64,000 nucleotides of DNA from Gari tellinella (GCA_922989275.2 OV277871.1:64191848-64255847); one strand, 5' to 3'; positions 51,051-63,011 are shown, counted from the first letter of the stretch. Numbers and translations are program-made. Notes: generated by a model from the letters alone, not told the origin.

Positions 51051-51079
51051 TTAATGGTACTCTAGGATCCATCTTACCA

Positions 51080-51300
51080 AAGGTTGTATTAGACCAAAAC
51101 GGTTGTAAGTCAAAACTTTAAAATACATCTAATTTTTTATTTCTCCATCTAACCATGTCTTGTGGCATCTCTTTTGATTTGTCTTGAAAAGACAATTTTA
51201 AAGAGAATATCACATGACAGGATTAGGTGAAGAAATAAATAATGATAGAGAATTTTAGAAACTGACTTATGACAATATTAAATTTTTGTCATACGACATT
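51080..51300. repeat. hairpin element (CTTGTGGCATCTCTTT family)
   Basis: Imperfect palindrome centred on GTCTTGAAAAGAC, with outer CCATGTCTTGTGGCATCTC and ATCACATGACAGGATTAG. A TA-1 core scrap (GGGAGCCTGATCAGATGC) follows at 51325-51380. Confidence 0.6.
51234..51239 (+). promoter_or_regulatory. candidate poly(A) signal for the receptor
   Basis: AATAAA at 51234-51239, and another at 51013-51018 inside the MITE. Either could end the transcript. No cDNA evidence is available here. Confidence 0.35.
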
Positions 51301-51387
51301 TCATATGACAAAAAATTCAGTGGTTGGGAGCCTGATCAGATGCAGGGTTACTTCACATCCCCTGGCTCCAAACTGTTTAGAATAAAA

Positions 51388-51767
51388 TGCATTTCGTCTA
51401 GCATCAACACCGCTTACCCAAATGCTTGGATACTTATACAGTTGTTGCCTTGGACCACTCCCTATCCACCAATATGACCAAACTTTGATTTTGACCTTGA
51501 CCTTGACCTTATTTGAACTTAGAAAATTTTAAATGGGCTATTTCTTGGTTAACTAGATTTTACAGTTTCGCCTTGCATCAACACAGATGACTATAATGCT
51601 TTGATACTTATACAGTTGTTGCCTTGGACCATTACCAACTCACCAATAATATCCAAGCTCAGTTTGACCCTGACCTTGACCTAATTTGGACTTAGAAAAG
51701 ATTCAAAATATATTGTCAAGGATGCCACTGGGGGCATAAGCATTTATTGAACGTGCAGTCTTGTTTT
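51388..51767. mobile_element. ATGCCCCCGGCATCGA element, copy 3, left truncated
   Basis: Starts inside TTTCGTCTAGCATCAACACC and ends GGGGGCATAAGCATTTATTG. Confidence 0.7.
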
Positions 51768-51966
51768 TTATGTTATTAAAGTTTTTGAATCGTTCCTTTT
51801 GTGTAAATTACATGTATACTGGTATACATGTATATAGATATGTATGATTGTTTATTTATGACATTTGAATTTTTATCTCACCTGGATCAAAGTACCAAGG
51901 GTAGTAACTGTGATCATCCTGTGTCAAGCATCTGTGGTTGTCCATCATCAACTTTATTTGTTTTAA

Positions 51967-52437
51967 CCCATTACCCCACAAATACACCATGTCACACCTT
52001 TAGTTTATTCCTCCATGGAAGAAAATAGTCATGAATATGAACTAGAAGAAATACTTTCTATATTCTAACATCTGTATGTAGCTTAACTCTTTCCTCCCTG
52101 AAACTTTAAATGGAAAATTCCAGTTTCCATTTTTGTCTAGTCCATTTCTGACTTTTAAGGGTTATTTTTGTCAATGTTTGGCACACAGTGAAGACCCTGA
52201 TCAGAGGGCTCCTTAAGGAGCCCTCTGATCAGGGTCTACAATGTTTGCATAGGACAAGTGTACTCCTCACATGTACACTGTTTCCAAATCACGCATATAT
52301 GCGTGACTAGGGTTCAAAGAGTTAAATCAGGCTGAAAGTAAAGCAGAATGCATCTTAAGGCATATTCTGCTTTACTTTCAACCGGCTTTAAGTGGTCACC
52401 TGTCTTCAAAACAAGAAACATGCTATGGGGTAATGGG
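51967..52437. mobile_element. TTAA-1 MITE with a TTAA-2 MITE inside
   Basis: TTAA/CCCATTACCCCACAAATA to ATGGGGTAATGGG/TTCA. It is split at the internal TTAA of its core arm (AGC/TTAA/AGCAGG). Confidence 0.88.
52087..52321. mobile_element. TTAA-2 MITE, nested
   Basis: TTAA/CTCTTTCCTCCCTGAAAC to GGGTTCAAAGAG/TTAA. Full hairpin with GGCTCCTTAAGGAGCC at its tip. Confidence 0.9.
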
Positions 52438-52724
52438 TTCAAAGAATTTCTTCTCAAAATCTACTGGACCAATCTTCAGACAAATGTTACTTGCATGGTC
52501 CTCTTCTAAAGACTTTCAAAGAATTCAGTTCTATGAAGAACTCTGGTTGCCATTGCAACAGATTTAAAAGAAGAAAAGCAATAAAACGCTATAAAAATCT
52601 TCCTCTCCAAAACTGCCCTTTGGTATTTTGTTGTAATTTGATCTAAATGTTTGGTAGTCCAAATAAATACGAAAGAAGACTCAAGCAGGAAACGCAACAC
52701 AAACAATACACCCATCTCTAAAGC

Positions 52725-52800
52725 AGAACACACACACACAGCCATACCATAACAAACACATACACACACACACACACACACAACCACACACACACAATAC
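52725..52800. repeat. (CA)n microsatellite
   Basis: Interrupted CACACA runs. The remainder of 52438-52724 shows no recognisable feature. Confidence 0.9.
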
Positions 52801-52861
52801 CATTCCTTCATCTACACACTAAATAGAAAACAACACGCAAGACAAACATAAAGCTAAGTGA

Positions 52862-53835
52862 ATATAGGAGCCCGCCTTGGTACGGTCAGTAGCAATCAAT
52901 AATCAATTATAAATTAATTAATTATTAACAACCACTGGGCGGTTAAACCTGGGTTTAGGGGCGCCCAACCTCACACTTATCTCCTATATTCACCTATAAA
53001 GACGAACAGTGTACATAAAATATAAACCCTGTTCCACAACCTTACAATCAAAAAGACCGCCAGCACAGTAAGTAAATACATGTAAAACATCTAACAAAAT
53101 TCTCTGACAGGATTATTAGTAACACGGGAAAGAATTAAACATTCAAGCCCGTGTTAAAAATAACCCACTATGGCAACGGTCACATTGTACTCAAGCGAAT
53201 AGTCTGTAGTCACGAGTAACTGTAAGACATGGGAGGGTTGAGGGTACGACAGAGAGGGAGAGAAAAAACAAAGCACGAAAATCCGACATAACTCTCCCGG
53301 TTAAGGACGGCTTTAGAGATACATCATCATGTAGTGCTAAGCCCTGTCTGTCGTCGCACAACCAAAGAGGAAAGCATAGTTATCAATTGTAGATTGATCG
53401 ATAACCAAACGTGAAGTGCGCAGCAATATAGTTGGATCATAATCTTTTTTGAGGAAAAATCTAATACGTTTCACAAATAGGTTTTGAAAATGCATATGTC
53501 CAAGAATCTTACAAAGTCTGTAAATCACATCACCATAAAACTCCGGATGTGAAATACCTTGCCGCAGAAAAGACTTTAAGTTACATTTATACTTGTTAAT
53601 GAGAGGAAGATTTCTATAAAAGAATTTAGAAAATGTTTTACGAAGTTTATGAAATCTGTACCCCTGTTTAAGAAGCTTTTCAGTAATAGTTTTATTACGA
53701 ATGTGGAAGTCCTCAACAGAGGTACAAGCCCTAGCAAAACGAATAAGTTGTGAAATATAAACCCCGTAAGATGTAGAACGGGGAACATCGCCATCTAGAT
53801 GAGGATAGTTTACAATACTAAAATCAAAGTTGCTG
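52862..53835 (-). pseudogene. retroelement RT C-terminus and 3' UTR
   Basis: Reading the minus strand from about 53830: NYPHLDGDVPRSTSYGVYIS, then QLIRFARACTSVEDF, LLKQGYRFHKLRKTFSKFF, and on to TAG at 53337. The frame is about 165 codons and unbroken but lacks the RT core. The following 470 bp (to about 52862) with GGTTGGGCGCCCCTAAACCC looks like its 3' UTR. The motif is one I associate with LINE-like RT proteins of invertebrates. Clade not assigned. Confidence 0.7.
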
Positions 53836-54290
53836 TGGACCCTGTGTCATATGGTATTTTGAACTGGGGGTAAAAGACCCGCGGGTCAAAATAACTTAAA
53901 ATTATTACTCCCATCAATCAGCAATGAACCGACCGGCTAATGATTGTCGACTGATAGAAATAATAGTAGAGCGCCCAATGCAGGCTGCCGAGAAATGACT
54001 ATAACTACCATTATCTAAAATAAACATGAATAAACATACAAAAGACAGCCTCAAAAAGGCGCTCACATTACCCCCATCAATCAGCAATGAACCGACCGGC
54101 TAATGATTGCCAGCTGATAGAAATAATAGTAAAGCGCCCAATACAGGCCGCTGAGAAAAGACAATAACTACATTTATCTAAAATAAACATGAATAAACAT
54201 ACAAAAGACAGTCCCAAAAGGCGATCACATTACCCCCATCAATCAGCAATGAACCCACCGGCTAATGATTGCCGACTGATAAAAAAATAC
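53836..54290. repeat. tandem repeat, units of 160-164 bp
   Basis: CCCATCAATCAGCAATGAAC starts at about 53910, 54074 and 54234. The last unit is cut short. Preceded by a GGGTCAAAATA motif shared with 54560-54630 and 55990-56050. Confidence 0.85.
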
Positions 54291-54746
54291 TGCATGTATA
54301 GTAAAATGTAAAAGTCATATAAATAAAACCAACAGCAATTCCATGTCCATTACAATGATTTTGAAGTTGGGTGTGAGGGGGTCAAAATACTGCAGTTAGA
54401 TTAGCCATGATATTTTGACCCTCACCCCTTTTGCAGCAGATTTAATCTTTTTCAAACATCTTTCAACCATAGTATAATGTAAAAGTCATTTAAATAAAAA
54501 CCAACAGCAATTCCATGCTTATTACAATGATTTTGTAGTTGGGAGTGAAGGGGGGGGGTCAATATACCATAGCGGTATTTTTACCCGCGGGTCATAATAC
54601 CGCAGGTAGATTAGCCATGGTATTTTGACCCCCCTTTAAATTAGATCGATAAAACTTTCCTCAAAATGGCTTTAAAACAAATGATTTGAGTTGTTTTGTT
54701 AATATATAGAAAAACAATATTTTCAAGTCCTTTTCCATTATTTTTT
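54291..54746. repeat. duplicated block with inverted GGGTCAAAATACCGC motifs
   Basis: AATGTAAAAGTCAT..CAGCAATTCCATG occurs at 54305 and 54475. GGTCAAAATACTGCAG and the inverted TGATATTTTGACCC flank it. Similar motifs beyond 55985 suggest that the next element inserted into this repeat. Confidence 0.6.
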
Positions 54747-55996
54747 AGCTCACCTGAGCCAAAGGCTCAAGGTGAGCTATTGGGATGGCCCTGTGTCCGG
54801 CGTCCGTCGTCGTCCGTCGTGCGTCGTTAGTCGTCCGTCGTCATTAACAATTGCTTCAAATGACATCTCCTCCTATACAGCTTGACAGAAATGTTCCTTG
54901 GGTCAAGCTCTTTCAAATTTGTTCAAAGAATTAAAAACAATGCAGAACTCTGGTTGCCATGGCAACCAAAGTGAAAAAATAAGGAAATCTTAAAAAATCT
55001 TCTTGTCAAAAACAGGAAGGGCCAGAGCTTACATATTTGGCACATAGCATCATCTACTGGTCCTCTATCAAGTTTGTTCAAATTATGCCCCTGGGGTCAA
55101 AATTGGCCCAGCCCCGGGGGTCACAGATTTACAAAGAGTTATATAGTGAAATTTTCAAACGTCTTCTTCTCTGAAACTAATGTGGCCAGAGCATTGATAT
55201 TTGGCATGGTGACACTTCTAGATGTCCTATACCAAAATTGTTCAAATGGTTCTGGCCGGTTGCATAACTAGGTCACAGGAGCTAAAAATAGATTTTTTTC
55301 ATTGAAAACTTAAAAAATCTTCTTGTCTGAAACTACAAGGACCAGAGCTTAGATATTTGGCACATAGAATCGCCTACAGGTCCTCTATCTAGTTTGTTCA
55401 AATTATGCCCCTGGGGTCGAAATTGGCCCCGCCCCGGGGGTCACAGTTTTACATAGAGTTATATAGTGAAATTTTCAAATGTCTTCTTCTCTGAAACTAA
55501 TATGGCCAGAGCTTTGATATTTGGCATGGTGACACTTCTCGATGTCCTATACCAAAATTGTTCAAATGGTTCTTGTCGGTTGCATAACTAGGTCACAGGA
55601 GCTAAAAATAGATTTTTTTCAATTATAACTTAAAAAAATCTTCTTTTCTGAAACTACAAGGGCCAGAGCTTAGATATTTGGCACATATCATTGCCTACAG
55701 GTCCTCTATCAAGTTTGTTCAAATTATGCACCTGGGGTCAAAATTGGCCCGCCCCTGGGGTCACAGTTTTACATAGAGTTATATATAGAAAATTTCAAAC
55801 GTCTTCTTCTCTGACACTAATATGGCCAGAGCTTTTATATTCGGTATGGTGACACTTTTAAATATACTTTACATAATTTGTCCAAATTGTTCCGGTCTGT
55901 TGCATATCTAGGTCAGTCCTTGACCTAAATTATTATCTCCATTTTTTCAGCTATTTTCTCAGGTGAGCGAAATATGCCCCATGGGGCTCTTGTTTA
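54747..55996. mobile_element. AGCTCACCTGAGCC element with internal repeats
   Basis: AGCTCACCTGAGCCAAAGGC starts it, and CTCAGGTGAGCG..ATGGGGCTCTTGTTT ends it. Near the start are GTCCGTCGT runs, then three tandem units of about 330 bp (CCAGAGCTTAGATATTTGGC, TTGTTCAAATTATGCCCCTG, TTGCATAACTAGGTCACAGG). No protein frame. Short relatives: 56150-56302, 61340-61386 and 62175-62400. Confidence 0.7.
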
Positions 55997-56149
55997 GGGG
56001 GGTGTCAAAATACCGCAGGGGTGGGGGGTCATTTCACCGCCCGGGTCAAAATAATATCTCACACCGGTGTTAATTTCCACTATATGGCTTATTGTTTAAC
56101 TTTTAAAATATTCCTCTTCAGACTTGTGCATAACTGCTCATTAGATTTT

Positions 56150-56302
56150 ATTAGCTCACCAGAGCACAACTTTCTGTTATCTATAATCTCCTTATCCATG
56201 TAAATGTCACACATATTACTTCTCAGTGGTTTCTCTGATTTCACTGAGATGTAAATTTGTGTCCAGGTGAGCGATCTAGGGCCATCATGGTCCTCTTGTT
56301 TA
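56150..56302. mobile_element. short deletion derivative of the AGCTCACC element
   Basis: AGCTCACCAGAGCACAAC to CCAGGTGAGCGATCTAGGGC..GGTCCTCTTGTTTA. Confidence 0.65.
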
Positions 56303-56701
56303 TGTTGTTAGTATTGAATAAAAATCCTTTTTATATGTTAATCTATTATGGTTGATTATTATCAAATTGTAATTTAGTTTATTTCATATGTTTATAATTG
56401 CTAACTTTTACAATTTTGTAAGCATTGAAGAGAAATACATTTTAAAATGTAAATGTTTGATGGTTGAAAATTATCAAATGATATGTTATTGTTTATTTCA
56501 TATGTATATACATGTACATGTAATTGTTAATTCTAACATTTTCCATTACGATTTTTAAAATTATACATACTCATAGTTTTGAAGAGAAACTATTCTTGCA
56601 TTTGGCAGCTGTTCTGTGTCTACACTCTTTGTCTTACCATCTTTAACTGAGGTTGAACTATTTAAGACATTTGCAAGCAGCGGCATTAACAATTGCATTT
56701 T
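56303..56701. other. no feature recognised
   Basis: AT-rich sequence with TTTCATATGT repeats near 56383 and 56497. No gene seen. Confidence 0.45.
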
Positions 56702-58020
56702 TAGCTCGCCTGTTCGTAGAACAGCAGAGCTAATGTCATACCCCCGGCGTGAGCGTGGCCAAGGTTAAAGTTTTTTGGACCGGTTGTTTTAAAGCTTAAC
56801 CCTTAGCCTGCCAGTCACGACTATAGCTCCATATGCAAACAGCTTGGATCCGGATGAGACGCCGAGTAACTCGGCGTCTCATCCGGATCCAAGCTGTTTG
56901 ACACTCGGACAACATTTTCAGCAATTTTGAGCAACTTTGAAGCACTTTGAAACTTGAAGCAGACGAGAAATATAGCAGACGACAATTTATTTGGCGGGCT
57001 AAGGGTTAATAATTGTGCTAGGGTTATAAAATTTTGTATGGAGGTTCATTTGGGGTTAATCATTGATGTTATGAAGTTTGAATTTAAAAATAATTTTAAT
57101 TTATGTCAATTTTTGACATGTTTCGGACTTAGGTTTTTCTTCTACAAATCACCAGGTTAAAGTTTTTTGGACGGGTTGTTTTAAAGCTTAATAATTTTGC
57201 TAGGGTGCTGAAATTTTGTATGGAGGTTCATTAGGGGTTAAACATTGATGTTATGAAGTTGGAATTTAAAAATAATTTTAATTTATGTCAATTTTTTACA
57301 TGTTTTAGACTTAGGTTTTTCTACTACAAATCGCCAGGTTAAAGTTTTTTGGACGGGTTGTTTTAAAGCTTAATAATTTTGCTAGGGTGCTGAGATTTTG
57401 TATGGAGGTTCATTTGGGGTTAAACAATGATGTTATGAAGTTGGAATTTAAAAATAATTTTAATTTATGTTAATTTTCTACATGTTTTGGACTTAGGTTT
57501 TTCTACTACAAATCACCAGGTTAAAGTTTTTTGGACGGGTTGTTTTAAAGTTTAATACTTTTGCTAGGGTGCTGAAATTTTGTATGGAGGTTTATTTGGG
57601 GTTAAACATTGATGTTATGAAGTTTGATTTTAAAAATGATTTTAACTTTATATTTGACACGATTTGGACTTAGGTGTTTTCCTACTAAACACCAGATTAA
57701 AGTTTTTTGGTCGGGTTGTTTTATAGTTTAATACTTGTGCTAAGGTGCTGAAATTTTGTATGGAGGTTCATTAGGGGTCAAACATTGATGTTATGAAGTT
57801 GAAATTTAAAAATAATTTTATTATTTGTCAATTTTTGACACGATTTGGACTTAGTTGTTTTGAATACAAGTCACCAGGTTAAAGGTTGCATGAGTTGTTT
57901 TAAAGTTTAATTTAACTAGACTAAGACTCAAAATTAATTTAATAATAGTTCCAAACTGAAAAATTGATTTCTTTTGATACAAGATGTTTTTTAGACTTAA
58001 ACTTTAAACAGGCGAGCATC
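56702..58020. mobile_element. AGCTCGCCTG element with five 175-bp tandem units
   Basis: AGCTCGCCTGTTC start and CAGGCGAGCATCAGGTGG end. Units begin AGGTTAAAGTTTTTTGGACG and include GGGTGCTGAAATTTTGTATG. The first unit carries a nested TTAA-3 MITE. Confidence 0.75.
56800..57005. mobile_element. TTAA-3 palindromic MITE (206 bp), inverted
   Basis: TTAA/CCCTTAGCCTGCC to GGCGGGCTAAGGG/TTAA. Neighbouring units show the empty site AAAGCTTAATAATTTTGC, which proves the TTAA duplication. Almost identical to 13536-13741. Confidence 0.95.
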
Positions 58021-58111
58021 AGGTGGCTTTGACACCCATTTCTGTTTATTTGTAATACATTTTTATTTGTAATTATTCTTAAAGGGATTCCTTCTATACT
58101 TGGCCTGTTAA

Positions 58112-58346
58112 CACAATACCACATAGCCTGTTTCTAGTAATGAAGGTAGGTGACCACTTAAAGCAGGTTGAAAGTAAAGAAGAATGTGCCTGAAGGCACA
58201 ATCTGCTTTACTTTCAGCCTGCTTTAAGCTACCATCTGATAGGATATAGGAAATATTTCTTATGATACATGATCATGGCTGTATAAATTGGAACCATTTT
58301 CTTCAGTGGAGGAATAAATAAAATGTTTTTCTATTTGGGGAATAGC
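58112..58346. mobile_element. TTAA-1 MITE
   Basis: TTAA/CACAATACCACATAGCC to TTTGGGGAATAG. Hairpin AATGTGCC..GGCACAAT with single changes. Confidence 0.8.
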
Positions 58347-58365
58347 TAAGTTCCAGATAACGTCG

Positions 58366-59702
58366 GAATCTTTGGACCACGTTTTTTATGGAAGGAGAAG
58401 GAAATTTTAAACCTGACAGCAAATTTAACAAAACTAAAGGGCCATAACTATAACTATGGCCCTTTAATTATTTCTCCCCCCTTTAGGGGAGGGAGGCATA
58501 TTGGTGTTGTGCTGTCTGTCTGTCCGTCCGTCTGTCCGTCCATGCTCACAATATGATAGTTGCGTGGCTAAAAGTGTTTCCATAACCTAGACACATAATT
58601 GAAAAACATTAACCTGGCAGTTTCTTGTAACATTAACCTGGCCATTTCTTGTGACATTAACCTGGCCAGTTGTGGGGCATAGGGTTAGGGGTAGGGTTAG
58701 CCTCCAGATCATTCTATAACAAAGTTAGTATTCATTTATGTGGCTAACCACACGTGTTTTAACCACATAAAAGAGATACAATAAAGAAGGATATGGCCAC
58801 TTAAATGGAGATTGTGGGTCCGTCCGTCTGTCTGTTAAAATTCTTGTGCAGCTAACTCCTCCTACACTATATGAGGGATTTTATTATATAACTTCAAACT
58901 TTGACAAATGAACCAGCTATATGCGAGGATGGTCATGTGGTTTGGAATTTTGGCTGCAACCATTTTAACAGAAGTTATGGCCCTTTGTAGTTTTTCCTTA
59001 TATAGCGAAAAATTCTTGTGCAGCTTACTCCTCCTACTATATTTGAGGGATTTACTTCAAACTTTTACACATGTACCAGCTATATGTGAGGATGGTCATG
59101 TGGTTTGGAATTTTGACTCCAACAATTTTGACAGAAGTCATGGCCCTTTGGAGTTTTTCCTTATAAAGATTATATAGCGAAAAAGTCTTGTGCAGCTAAC
59201 TCCTCCTACACTATGTAAGAGTTTTCATTCAAACTTTTACACATGTACCAGCTATATGTGAGGATGGTCATGTAGATAGGCATATGGGCTGCAACATTTA
59301 TGACAGAAGTTTGGATTTTTTTCAACATGTCTACATATTTTACAGATAACCAATCTATATGTGACGCACAACCAATCTATATGTATCTATAAATGACACA
59401 CAACCAATCTATATCAAGTTGTTAAAACGCAACTATTGACTTTTCTGGTTATGTTTTCCGTGTTATTTTTAAATCGCAACTCTTGAGTTTTCGGGCCATG
59501 TTTTCCGTGTTACTTTTAAAACGCAACTCTTGAGTTTTCGAACGATGTTTTCCGTGTTATTTTTGAATTTATTCCTCTTATGAGTGCTGGGACGGGGTAC
59601 CGGGGGGAGACATGTGTTTTTCTCAAAAACAAGCTCTAGTTTTGTTAAATTTGCTTTCAGATTTTAAATTTTCTTCTCCTTCGATAGAAAACGTGGTCTA
59701 AA
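58366..59702. mobile_element. inverted-end element around a GGGAGGCATATTG repeat
   Basis: Outer inverted ends of about 66 bp: GACCACGTTTTTTATGGAAG..GCAAATTTAACAAAACTA and complement at 59628-59702. Inside, a repeat runs from CTCCCCCCTTTAGGGGAGGG to ACCGGGGGGAGACATGTGTT. It has (CTGTCCGT)n, three CATTAACCTGGCC-type repeats with telomere-like GGGTTAGGGGTAGGGTTAG at 58681, and three units of about 155 bp (CTTGTGCAGCTAACTCCTCC). Confidence 0.75.
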
Positions 59703-59709
59703 TGTTTAA

Positions 59710-59905
59710 CCCATTCTCCCATAAATACACCTTTTAACACCTTTAAATTATTGATCTACTGAAGAAAATAGTTCCTTTTTATGTGCCGTAGGAAATATTT
59801 TCTTTATCCTATCCGATAGTAGCTTATAGCAGGCACATTCTGCTTTACTTTCAACCTGCTATAAGTGGTAAACTATTTTCAAAACCAGATAGAGGCTATA
59901 GGGGC
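59710..59905. mobile_element. TTAA-1 MITE, one hairpin side lost
   Basis: TTAA/CCCATTCTCCCATAAATA, then GGCACATTCTGCTTTACTTT. Right end decayed. Confidence 0.7.
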
Positions 59906-59988
59906 TGAAACCAATCTATATGTATCTATAAGTGACACAATTTTAAAGGTTTAAAGGCATTTAACACCATTTTGTCTGTGTATCATTA

Positions 59989-60242
59989 CATGGCTGCCAT
60001 AAGTTGATAAAACAAATCCTAAGATTCCAAAATTTTCATTTTTTCAAGCGCAATTTTCCGAATTATACCTTTAACCCAGTCTGTTTCTAGTTTTTAAGAG
60101 ACGTGATGCTTAAAACAGGTTGAAAGAAAAACAAAATGCGCCTTAAGGCGCATTCTGCTGAGCTTTCAGCCTACTTTAAGCTTCCATCTGTGGGAATAAA
60201 AATCCGAAGATTTTGGAAAAATCTGTAGAAATGGCAGCCCTG
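59989..60242. mobile_element. CAGGG-2 element, inverted, containing core beta and one TTAA-1 end
   Basis: CATGGCTGCCATAAG to AAATGGCAGCCCTG. Internally TTTAACCCAGTCTGTTTCTA, AAAGAAAAACAAAATGCGCC and complement. It therefore includes a TTAA-1 arm almost to its tip. Confidence 0.75.
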
Positions 60243-60729
60243 TCTGCTCAGGAATTAATTGTTTGTCCACCAGTATGGAGTTATGACCTGTCAACTATCA
60301 GATATTTGATGAGGGCATTATGTAATTATGTTTACATTGACTCTTGAGAGTTTTTTTTTAAAAACAATGTTTACTAACAGTGTAGACCCTGATCAGTCGG
60401 CTCCTTTTCAAGATCCCCTTGATCTGGGTCTACACTGTAATGATGTTTATACATTGTACTCGTTTCCAGCATAATAGATGTTAATGTTTTGGACATTTCT
60501 TTACACTTTTGTATGTATACATGTACATATTTTTATGATTTTCATAATGTGATTTATGCCTCCAGCACAATTTAGTATGGCATAATACTTTTGCTCTGTC
60601 TGTCAGTCTGTTCACAACTTTAACCTTGGCCACAACTTGGCATCAAAGGCATGTAATAATCAGACTCAGTTACTTCTTCATGCAACAATCCACATATATG
60701 GAATGACAAACTTCAGTTTGGATTCAGTA
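60243..60729. other. hairpin remnant, otherwise nothing
   Basis: At 60375-60440 AACAGTGTAGACCCTGATC pairs with GATCTGGGTCTACACTGT, a TTAA-2 core without its arms. Confidence 0.5.
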
Positions 60730-61325
60730 CAGTGAAACTCCTCTATACCGGACGTGAGTGGGGACAAAATAAATTTCCGGTTTAGTGGGGTTTCCGGTTT
60801 AGAGGGGTTTTAATCGATATCCTGTATGGAAGATAGCTGATCACTTCCCCGATGATGTACAGGAATGTCCTTGAGCAAGACATGTACCGCGAATTGCTCC
60901 TCTCCACCCAGGGGTTAAAATGGGTACCTGTGAAGGGTCAACATTGTAGGCAAGATAGCTCAATGATCAGGGGAGTATATGTACAGTCGGCTGAGCGGTC
61001 ATTCGGACTGAAAGTAGACTATAACTTGGTATATTACTTTTTATATTATATTACTTAAAGCAGGTTGAAAGTAAAGCAGAATGCGCCTTAAGGCGCATTC
61101 TGCTTTACTTTCAACCTGCTTTAAGGTTACAGATCTATGATCTGCTAGATTATAGAAATTATTTCTGATGATACATGTTCAGTGTACGAATAAATCAAGA
61201 TCACAAAAAGGCGTATTTATGGTGTAATGGGTAAAAATTAAGAAGGGTTTAAAACGGGACCAACGCTTTTGTCCGATTTAGAGAGTTCGGGTATATAGAG
61301 GTTCCGGTTTAGAGGGGTTTCACTG
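60730..61325. mobile_element. TA-3-type element with nested TTAA-1
   Basis: TA/CAGTGAAACTCCTCTATACC to CGGTTTAGAGGGGTTTCACTG/TA. A TTAA-1 copy without its left tip lies at 61047-61231 (stem AATGCGCC/GGCGCATT). No transposase frame recognised. Confidence 0.75.
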
Positions 61326-61496
61326 TATAACAGAACAGTTCCTCAGGTGAGCGTTATAACTTATGGGGCCATCATGGCCCTCCTGTTGAGCTATTCATTG
61401 GTTGGCATTCGTTTTTTAGCTATTCATGACATACTTTATATATGCTTATTCCAGGGGACCAAAGATACACAGCTGATACTAGCTCAGCATTTTTAA

Positions 61497-61984
61497 CCCA
61501 TTACCCCAAAAATAAGCCTTTTTACGCCATTCATTTATTCATTCACTGAGGACAATCGTTCCAATTTATACAGTTAAGAATATTTATTATAAGAACTATT
61601 TTCTATATTCTAACAGATGGTAGCTTAACCCTTTGAACCCTAGTCCCGCATATAGGCGTCATTTTAAACAGTGTACATGTAAATAATACACTTGTCCTGT
61701 GCAAACAGTGAAGGCCCAGATCAGAGGGCTCCGAAAGGAGCCCTCTGATCAGGGTCTTCACTGTTTGTCAGTAATGCCAAAATTGACAAAAACAACTCCT
61801 AAAAGCCAGAAATGGACTAGACAAAAATCGAAACTGGAATTTTCCATTTAAAGTTTCAGGGAGGAAAGAGTTAAAGCAGGTTGAAAGTAAAGCAGAATGC
61901 GCCATATGTTTCATTCTGCTTTACTTTCAACCTGCTTTATATGGTCATCTATTTTCAAAACTAGAATCAGGCTATGGTGTAATA
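61497..61984. mobile_element. TTAA-1 MITE with a TTAA-2 MITE inside
   Basis: TTAA/CCCATTACCCCAAAAATA to GGCTATGGTGTAAT. The inserted element lies at the same internal TTAA as in the 51967 copy. Confidence 0.85.
61629..61870. mobile_element. TTAA-2 MITE, nested, intact hairpin
   Basis: TTAA/CCCTTTGAACCCTAGTCCCG to CAGGGAGGAAAGAG/TTAA. Tip GGCTCCGAAAGGAGCC, arms CAAACAGTGAAGGCCCAGAT and near-complement. Confidence 0.92.
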
Positions 61985-62174
61985 TTAATGTGAATGTTGT
62001 TTATTTTTATTAACAAAGTGTATATGCATGATGTATATATTATACATACCATTATTTTGGTGTTTGGGGAACATTATTTGTATTTTGTAATATGATTCAA
62101 TATCTACATGTATGTAAAGGTATGTAACATGATTTTTTTCTTTAATTTAAGTTACTATACAAATGTATTTTATA

Positions 62175-62400
62175 GTATGTTCAGCTCACTTGAGCATGAA
62201 ATGCTCATAATGAGATTTTGTGATCTTGCTAAGTCTACTGTTTATATGCATCATCCATCGTCCCTCGATGTTAACGTTTGCTTTAAAAAACACAATAAAA
62301 GTTTTGGGTCAATTTTCATCAAACTTGCTCCATGGTTATGTGGGGTAAAAGAGTTGGACACGAGGTCATATCCAAGTTTAATCCATGTTAAAATTTTGCA
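62175..62400. repeat. AGCTCAC-type repeat fragment
   Basis: GTTCAGCTCACTTGAGCATG and related sequence, with no closing end visible before the next core. Confidence 0.45.
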
Positions 62401-62560
62401 AACAGTTTAGATCATGATGAGATGCCACATAACTCAGCATCTCATCAGGATCCAAACTGTTTGACACTCTGATCCTGTTTTAAAAAAAAAAAATTAAATT
62501 CTATTTTTAGAACAGACAATAAGTGTCGCAGGCAAAATTACCCAGTATGCAGGGTTAAAT
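62396..62560. repeat. core alpha hairpin with worn arms
   Basis: GCAAACAGTTTAGATCATGA..GAGATGCC and GCATCTCATCAGGATCC form a stem in which both sides changed together (GATGC/GCATC). Probably an old TTAA-type element ending near 62554. Confidence 0.6.
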
Positions 62561-62667
62561 ACCCTATAGATATTAACTTCATTGCCATGATGACATCTGC
62601 TTTAAACAATTATTGTGGGTCCCTTTTATTTCTCAAATTCAAAGTTTAGGCAAATTGAATTAATTAA

Positions 62668-62906
62668 CCCATTACCCCATATAAATGCTTGTTTATGCCT
62701 TTAATTTATTATTTTACTGAAGAAAATAGTTTCAATTTATACTGTCATGAATATGTATATATATGTAATAAGAGTTTTGGATTAATAGGTTAAAGCAGGC
62801 TGAAAGTAAAGCAGAAATGCGCCTTATGGCGCATTCTGCTTTACTTTCAATCTGCTTTAAGTGGTCACCAATATTTAATACTATAAACAGGCTGTGGGGT
62901 AATGGG
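62668..62906. mobile_element. TTAA-1 MITE, intact, inverted
   Basis: TTAA/CCCATTACCCCATATAAA to GTGGGGTAATGGG/TTAA. Stem AAATGCGCC/GGCGCATT. An alpha remnant with CAAATAGTTTGGATAC follows at 62925-63000. Confidence 0.88.
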
Positions 62907-63011
62907 TTAATATCATATTGAATGTCAAATAGTTTGGATACTGATCTTGATCAGGCGCCACACTATGGGGTGTATTATCAGGATCTAAACAATTTGCAAA
63001 TACATGTACTA

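Noticed and set aside
60852..61058. 68-codon frame inside the TA-3 element
   Set aside because: No similarity to a transposase was recognised, and it ends in the nested MITE. Probably chance.
62108..62410. 100-codon frame
   Set aside because: It crosses an AGCTCAC-type repeat and a core alpha edge. No recognisable domain.
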